From contig CALGTV010000066.1 in assembly GCA_937902395.1 (NCBI GenBank), forward strand, positions 1 to 28,624: a DNA stretch of 28,624 nucleotides, in the 5' to 3' direction. The position numbers and the translations under genes are program-made. The DNA comes from an uncultured Ruminococcus sp. (GTDB lineage Bacteria > Bacillota > Clostridia > Oscillospirales > Ruminococcaceae). The stretch's first letter is position 1; every line of letters begins with the position of its first letter. A model generated the notes under the pieces. The model had not been told where the DNA came from and made no database searches. It saw nothing but the letters and a program-made list of their open reading frames with translations. This document shows positions 23,776 through 28,624 of the stretch, piece by piece.

Positions 23776-23804
23776 ATATTATCATATATTTTTTTTGTTG
23801 TCAA
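23776..23804 (-). promoter_or_regulatory. Strong promoter of the small dockerin/lipoprotein operon
   Basis: Consensus TTGACA (23804-23799), a 17-base spacer and TAATAT (23781-23776) preceded by TG form a near-ideal vegetative promoter on the minus strand. The start near 23769 leaves a leader of about 200 nt before the ATG at 23564. Confidence 0.75.
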
Positions 23805-23896
23805 GACATATTGAAAAAATATACAAAATTGATATATGCAGCATACCTTTTGAAAAAAATTTAAAGCAGAAAATACATATATTCATGGGAGTTCTT

Positions 23897-24004
23897 ATAT
23901 CAATCCCTAAAATGTTAGTATATAAAGATCGTGAGCAAAAAATGTATATCAAGGAGGAAGACAATATACAGTGTTTATGCATCGGATTTGTTGTGAATTG
24001 ATAT
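23897..24004. repeat. MITE-like repeat family B, copy 3 (internally shortened)
   Basis: It begins ATATCAATCCCTAAAATGTTAG and ends TGTGAATTGATAT, matching the ends of copy 2, but is about 108 bases against 159. The middle, corresponding to the GACGACGAAAGC region, is mostly lost. Sequence divergence is higher than between copies 1 and 2, so it is probably the oldest of the three. Confidence 0.75.
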
Positions 24005-24026
24005 TAGGTTTAGTATGAGATAACTC

Positions 24027-24061
24027 AAAAAAACGAGTCCTGACGGTAACGTCAGGGCTCG
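24027..24061 (-). terminator. Intrinsic terminator of the large surface-protein operon
   Basis: On the minus strand CGAGCCCTGACG and CGTCAGGACTCG form a 12-base stem with a single mismatch and a TTAC loop, followed by seven T (24033-24027). It starts 19 bases after the stop of the SipW/TasA-type gene. The weaker T-run on the plus side makes it mainly a minus-strand terminator. Confidence 0.9.
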
Positions 24062-24080
24062 CTATTTTCAAAAATAATGA

Positions 24081-24626
24081 TTATTGCAGATTTATTTTCC
24101 AACCGTCCTTATGGGCGGGTATATCACCCAAATCTGTAGAACCTACAGCTTGAATGGTCTGGGAAATAATATTAACGCTCAGGAAGTATTGCGTATCTGG
24201 AGATTCTCCCACAGACTCGCATTTTACAATAAGTGGTGATGTTTCGCCTGTTTGTATGGGGGTGGTGTAATAATAGAATCCGTCGGGATTTTTTGTCCAG
24301 TTTCCACCTATTTCAAGGATATAATCTGTATTTTCAATCGGCTTTTCAATGTGTATATTTCCGCTTTCATCTTTCCAGTTTACTACAATAGCACATCTGA
24401 CATAAACTGGATACCCTTTATCTGTGATTTGAATAGACACATTTTCTTTTAAATTATTGCTGAATGTTTCGTTTATTACTGGATTTGCGGAAACGGCAGG
24501 GATAAAAGTATTTTCAACCTTGTCTGTGCTTTTCAGAAAAAGTGAAAGCACAGATGCCGTTGCAACTGATGTAATCAATACTGCAATTAATAATATTCCG
24601 ATTTTTTTCATATAGTTTTTTTTCAC
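24081..24626 (-). CDS. SipW/TasA-type exported protein
   Basis: This is a 181-residue exported protein. An N-terminal hydrophobic segment (about 8-30) is followed by STDKVENTFIPA and a downstream INETF, the pattern of Firmicutes proteins with SipW-type signals (TasA, camelysin and relatives). The body, with YVRCAIVVNWKD, NWTKNPDGFYYY and GETSPLIV, matches a common Ig-like exported family found next to large B-repeat/Cna-B surface proteins. I chose GTG 24626 because AAGGAGG ends 7 bases upstream. The ATG five codons on would be 22 bases away. It lies 18 bases after the large gene and ends before a strong terminator. No dedicated signal peptidase or sortase is in the window. A fibre or matrix role is inferred. 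Confidence 0.82.
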   Translation of the reverse strand: MKKNYMKKIGILLIAVLITSVATASVLSLFLKSTDKVENTFIPAVSANPVINETFSNNLKENVSIQITDKGYPVYVRCAIVVNWKDESGNIHIEKPIENTDYILEIGGNWTKNPDGFYYYTTPIQTGETSPLIVKCESVGESPDTQYFLSVNIISQTIQAVGSTDLGDIPAHKDGWKINLQ

Positions 24627-24644
24627 ACTGCCGCCTCCTTTCGT

Positions 24645-27600
24645 TTAAGAGTTATAATTAAACAAATTATCTTTGTTTGATTCACCACCAAGCCAATTTT
24701 TATCATTTGGTCTATTAGTGAAAGTAACTTGATTTGTCGTTGTATCTTTTACAGTGACAGATTTTTCAGAACCGCTGGAATCTGGTTCATATCGCCAATC
24801 CCAATCAGTAATTTCAGTTATAGTATAATTACCGCATAGGAGGTCTTTAATAGTAATACTTCCTCTGCCCTTGACTGTAACAATCAGTTCATTTTTGTTT
24901 TCATCAATGACGCGATAAATGAAATTATCATTTTCTGAACCGCCGTTTTGGGTTATGGTAATATCAGCAGTTTTAATGCCGAATATAGCATAAAATGTTG
25001 TATCCTCATTATTTGTTGGCTTGAAATCAATGCTATCTGGGTCAAATATCGTATTATCTGTTAATTTTTGCGTACCTTGTTCATCACGATACCATCCCTT
25101 GAACTCATATCGCAGCTCATCAAGCAGCATAGCCGTTGAACCTTGCGCTCCCTCATTTTCACCTACAATTTCGTATGCAAGAGAAACTTGTCCGAAAGCT
25201 TTATCTGTTTTAGGTTTGCATATAGCTTTGTAGTTTATAGTGTAGAATGATTTTTTCTGATAGTATACATTTATAATGTTTAATGTCAGATTTTCTCCTG
25301 AATCTGCACGAATTTCAAGATTACGTTCCGCTTCGCCTATTCTTGTGTACAGGTTATTATCATTTGTAATTGTATCAGGAGCAGAGTGCGTTACAACTGT
25401 ACCAAGAATTTGTAAATCATTTGTTTTATCTATTGTTTCAAGTATATTATTTTCGTTTCCGTATTCGCGATAATAAACAATATAACCAAAGGTAAGTCTG
25501 TTATAGTACAGGTCAATTATCAGGATATTTCCGTCTGCAACGCCTTTTCCTGTTTCAACATTGCCGTTTATAGTTGTCAAATTGGAAACGAATTCAAAGC
25601 CGGGAATTGTAATTGCGGAATCTGTAGGGATTATTTCTGCATTAAGATTTACAATTTCTGTTTCGGTTGTATACAATGTATACCCGTTTCCGTCAGTATT
25701 CTGAATATGGTGATTGACCTGATACAGTGCATCAGTGGTATTTGAGGTATAATAGAATGTGATAACATTATTCTGATACTCTTTCTCAATAGAATCATAA
25801 GCGGCAAGAACAAGAGTTTTTGATACTGCGTCAGCAATCATGTCTTTAACGTATTCAAAATGCTCGGATACAATAGAGTATTTTGAATCTACTTGTTTTG
25901 GTTCATGCACTTCCTCACCTGTCTGAGCATTTACATATCTGACAGTATAGCCTACAGATGATTTTTTGATATATTCAAAAACATATGTATTTGGCTGGGA
26001 ATCCTCTGTATTTTGGTCAATAAGAATGGAATGGCTTGGTACAAGAGGCCACCAGTTTTCGCCGTTTTCATTCCATGAATGAGAAGCATTAAGAGCATTA
26101 TCGCCTTTAGCCTGAAATGTTTTTGTTTTACCGATAAATGCAGTTCCGTCAGTATCATCAGCAACAGGAGTATCTGTTCCCTGTTCAACATATTTTACGT
26201 TATATTTCGCTGTCTTCTTGGATGACCATTCGGCAAAGAGTAAAAGTTCTTTTGTTACCGGAATACTTTGAGGGTCAAATCGGATTTTATTATTTTTGTT
26301 ATCGTAGTAATACCAGCCTGTAAACTGAGCGTCTTGGGTAATGGGAGTAAGATTTGTTGGTACATCTGTTGTAATAAGCATTTCATTGTGTATAGTCTGA
26401 GCTGTTTTAAGTTCATTTTCTTTTTGGATATAATCGTTGTAATTATTATAAAATGTTACATCGTGCTTTACTTTTTCCCATTTTGGAAAGAGAATTATAT
26501 TTTTGGCAGGCATTTTTGCTGTTGCGGAAAAATCAAATTCAGTTCCGTCGTAGCAGTTTTCTGTTGTATACCAACCGCCGAATTCGTAAAAATCCTTTTG
26601 AGTGAGATCGTGGTATTCTGGGATATAATCTTTGTAATCAACCAATGATGCTTCATAATACACTTCATGTGTTATTGTTTTTATGCTGCTTTCTTTGAAT
26701 ACTAAATTATACTTGTTTCGTGTGTAATAAAAGTTAGCGTTGTAAGAATGAATCTCATAACCGTCAAGCATAATTGTAGATGATTGACCCCATTCTTTTT
26801 TAGGATTTGAAAAGCCTTCTAATGCAGTAGGTGTTTGGTCTGTTAAAGAATCATTTGTATCATAAGTGTAGTATGTTGCGTGCTTTTTATACATTATATT
26901 ATTATATTCGTGTGAATTATCAACATTTTTTTCAAGAGTTGGAACGTAAACATTATATATCCATTCTCTTGCTTTTTTTCCGCCATCATCATAATTTGCC
27001 CAGAATCCAAGGAAATGTATTGTAGTAATATTGGGCTGATTTTCATGCATAATAAATTTATCAAGCTTCTGATATTCGCCCTTTATTGTATCGTTTCTGT
27101 TGAACATACTGTCCTTGACCTTGTAGTAGTAGCTATCAGATTCAGGATTCCAAGCTCCAAAAACGAGCTGACGATTATCAGATTGTTTCCTTATACTTTC
27201 TAAATCTTTTAAAGGCCACTTTCCTGAAAGGCTTTCTTCATATTTCAAATCTATTGTAAAGTAATAATACAGTCCCATTATTTGTTGTTCTGTATTTATT
27301 GTTTTTGCATATCGTTCACTGAGAGCAGGTATTTGATTATCTTTTGTAATAGACCAGGCTGTACCATTATGAACTATTTTTGAATTATTGTCACTATCTA
27401 AATTTGCATTGAAATTATTTGTTACATGACAAACTTCACTTACTTTTCTACTTGTATACTCTGAAACGATATACCACTGACTTCCGCTGTCAGTTGAGGC
27501 ACCGCTACCATTCCAACCCGCCGCGTGTGTTGATTCTTGTGCAAAATCATTCAGATAGCATCCGTTTTGTGATAGAGTCCAGGTTCCTGACGAACTCTTT

Positions 27601-28624
27601 GCAATTGTTATTATTGTTGGTATTGATGTAATTCCAGCTGAGCTATTTCCAATGGTAAGATAATTATTTTCTGCATCTTTTATATAATATCCGCCATTAA
27701 CAGCTTCTATGGTGAATTTTTCAGCACCACCAAGCGAAAGCTGAGTTTCTTGATATTTTAAACTTGATAAAGGGTTATTAGCACGCTTATTATAAATTAT
27801 AAAAGAATCTCCAGAAGTTATAGACGAAACATTTTGGACGTTTTCTATTATCTCTCTTTCTCTCGCATAATAAAACTTCAATGTATAAACTCTCCGCTTA
27901 AAATAAACATTAAGAATAGTAGAACCGTCACCCTCGACAACCTTTTCTTCAATTCTGGAATCGTCGTAGATGAAATAGTCTTTATCGCTGTAATTCCATT
28001 GTGTATAGTAGTCATGGCTGCTTACAGTAGTTCCTGATAAAGCCTGTCTCTGTATGCTTGAATTATAGCTGTAGCCGATATCGTTAGGGTTTTCAGTCCA
28101 GAAAATAACGGTAAAATCGGTATCTACCGCTTTCCAGACAGCCGTATATGTTGTATCATGGGCTGGTATATCACCGCTTGTAAATTTGCTTACTTTGCCA
28201 TTTTCATCACGCCAGCCATTAAAAACGTAACCGCTTTTGTGTGGTTCAGCTATATTGAAGTGAGTACCATATTTTGCATATATTGGCTCAACGCCATAAC
28301 CGCCGTCAAGCTCGAAATTCATAAGTACATAGTTTCTGTCATAGTATATCTGAAACACAGTTGAACCGTCAGCCGCAATAACATCGGGCTCATGGAAAAG
28401 GGTAGTAAATCCCTTAAATTCGATATTTTCAAGTGCAGCAGGATAAGTACCCGTAATACCACTTTTGTCGGTATATTCAGCATCAAGGTCAAGTCTCTCT
28501 GTATAAAGGTCGTTTTCGATATTCTGGAAATAATAACGGACGCGGTATTTTACTTCCGCAGGAACGTAATATTGATATACCAAATAAAGCTTGCCAAATA
28601 AAGAAAAATATGATATAATATAAG
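24645..28624 (-). CDS. Giant InlB-repeat/MucBP-like/Cna-B surface protein (5' end outside window)
   Basis: At least 1312 residues are present. The reading frame stays open to the window edge, so the true start lies outside and the TTG at 28583 is not a credible start. Numbering from that TTG, an InlB-type B-repeat lies at about 84-152 (SGYVFNGWRD, TYTAVW), with further copies at about 625-703, 705-787 and 1110-1202 (FKGWYRDEQG, TTFYAIF). Residues 255-376 look like a beta-trefoil lectin-type insert (YYIKDAENNYLTIG, CYLNDFA, AAGWNGSG). About 790-1105 are four MucBP-like repeats (YNVKYVEQGTDTPV, YTVRYVNAQTGEEV). A Cna-B-like domain at 1207-1295 ends in NWLGGESNKDNLF. No LPXTG or membrane tail is seen. 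It is probably an adhesin or pilus-like protein, expressed with the SipW/TasA-type protein downstream. Confidence 0.88.
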   Translation of the reverse strand, partial: YIISYFSLFGKLYLVYQYYVPAEVKYRVRYYFQNIENDLYTERLDLDAEYTDKSGITGTYPAALENIEFKGFTTLFHEPDVIAADGSTVFQIYYDRNYVLMNFELDGGYGVEPIYAKYGTHFNIAEPHKSGYVFNGWRDENGKVSKFTSGDIPAHDTTYTAVWKAVDTDFTVIFWTENPNDIGYSYNSSIQRQALSGTTVSSHDYYTQWNYSDKDYFIYDDSRIEEKVVEGDGSTILNVYFKRRVYTLKFYYAREREIIENVQNVSSITSGDSFIIYNKRANNPLSSLKYQETQLSLGGAEKFTIEAVNGGYYIKDAENNYLTIGNSSAGITSIPTIITIAKSSSGTWTLSQNGCYLNDFAQESTHAAGWNGSGASTDSGSQWYIVSEYTSRKVSEVCHVTNNFNANLDSDNNSKIVHNGTAWSITKDNQIPALSERYAKTINTEQQIMGLYYYFTIDLKYEESLSGKWPLKDLESIRKQSDNRQLVFGAWNPESDSYYYKVKDSMFNRNDTIKGEYQKLDKFIMHENQPNITTIHFLGFWANYDDGGKKAREWIYNVYVPTLEKNVDNSHEYNNIMYKKHATYYTYDTNDSLTDQTPTALEGFSNPKKEWGQSSTIMLDGYEIHSYNANFYYTRNKYNLVFKESSIKTITHEVYYEASLVDYKDYIPEYHDLTQKDFYEFGGWYTTENCYDGTEFDFSATAKMPAKNIILFPKWEKVKHDVTFYNNYNDYIQKENELKTAQTIHNEMLITTDVPTNLTPITQDAQFTGWYYYDNKNNKIRFDPQSIPVTKELLLFAEWSSKKTAKYNVKYVEQGTDTPVADDTDGTAFIGKTKTFQAKGDNALNASHSWNENGENWWPLVPSHSILIDQNTEDSQPNTYVFEYIKKSSVGYTVRYVNAQTGEEVHEPKQVDSKYSIVSEHFEYVKDMIADAVSKTLVLAAYDSIEKEYQNNVITFYYTSNTTDALYQVNHHIQNTDGNGYTLYTTETEIVNLNAEIIPTDSAITIPGFEFVSNLTTINGNVETGKGVADGNILIIDLYYNRLTFGYIVYYREYGNENNILETIDKTNDLQILGTVVTHSAPDTITNDNNLYTRIGEAERNLEIRADSGENLTLNIINVYYQKKSFYTINYKAICKPKTDKAFGQVSLAYEIVGENEGAQGSTAMLLDELRYEFKGWYRDEQGTQKLTDNTIFDPDSIDFKPTNNEDTTFYAIFGIKTADITITQNGGSENDNFIYRVIDENKNELIVTVKGRGSITIKDLLCGNYTITEITDWDWRYEPDSSGSEKSVTVKDTTTNQVTFTNRPNDKNWLGGESNKDNLFNYNS

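Larger units (their letters stand above)
23565..24080. other. Gene-free stretch between the two surface-protein operons
   Basis: This 516-base, very AT-rich gap contains a roughly 200-base leader and two promoter candidates for the small dockerin gene. It also holds MITE-like family B copy 3 (23897-24004) and the terminator of the upstream operon (24027-24061). Short open frames here overlap the repeat and show no ribosome site worth reporting. Confidence 0.75.

Noticed and set aside
23699..24001. Plus-strand open frame in the intergenic gap
   Set aside because: It covers the leader, promoter and repeat family B copy 3, has unusual composition and lacks a convincing ribosome site.
28560..28624. 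True start of the giant surface protein at TTG 28583
   Set aside because: The frame has no stop up to the window edge, and there is no ribosome site or signal peptide at that codon.
11541..28624. Sortase-anchored (LPXTG) surface proteins
   Set aside because: I inspected all C-termini and none has an LPXTG-like motif followed by a hydrophobic segment and basic tail.

Overview
The window looks like chromosomal DNA of a low-GC, Gram-positive gut or rumen clostridium, most likely a Ruminococcus-type member of the Oscillospiraceae. This rests on dockerins carrying the DASDAS signature typical of Ruminococcus, cohesin-like modules, SpaA/Cna-B folds, InlB-type B-repeats, a SipW/TasA-type exported protein, OmpR-family regulators and strong Shine-Dalgarno sequences. 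I see no rRNA, tRNA, CRISPR array, transposase or phage gene.

Region 1 (about 61-10675) holds two divergent ABC-transporter/two-component modules. The left one, on the minus strand, reads response regulator, histidine kinase, ATPase, FtsX-type permease. The right one, on the plus strand, reads permease, ATPase, response regulator, histidine kinase. Both resemble the peptide-sensing and detoxification modules of Firmicutes. Each transporter-gene pair is preceded by TTAAG-type direct repeats spaced in steps of about 11 bp. In both, the last half-site starts 16 nt upstream of a TATAAT -10 box, so the two regulators may share or cross-recognise a target.

Region 2 (about 10704-11540) holds a small orphan protein and two different palindromic MITE-like repeats. 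One repeat family recurs at 21824-21987. The other recurs at 1-51, inverted and cut by the window edge, and at 23897-24004. The inverted copies at 1-51 and 11328-11486 bracket the whole transporter/regulator region.

Region 3 (11541-23564, all minus strand) is a cell-surface and cohesin/dockerin cluster. In transcription order it has a small cohesin-like plus dockerin protein, a lipoprotein with a cohesin-like domain, a 552-aa secreted Ser/Glu-rich protein of unknown function, a 1763-aa cohesin/dockerin/Ig/LRR protein, and a 1039-aa protein with three cohesin-like modules, two SpaA domains, Thr linkers and a dockerin. No catalytic domain was recognised in any of them, so this looks like structural or adhesive surface machinery rather than a set of polysaccharide-degrading enzymes.

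Region 4 (24081-28624, minus strand) is a second surface operon. A very large InlB-repeat/MucBP-like/Cna-B protein, whose 5' end lies outside the window, is followed by a SipW/TasA-type exported protein and a clear intrinsic terminator.

The best candidates for something undescribed are the 552-aa/LRR gene pair, the lipoprotein-anchored enzyme-free cohesin-dockerin set, and the paired transporter modules with matching operator architecture.
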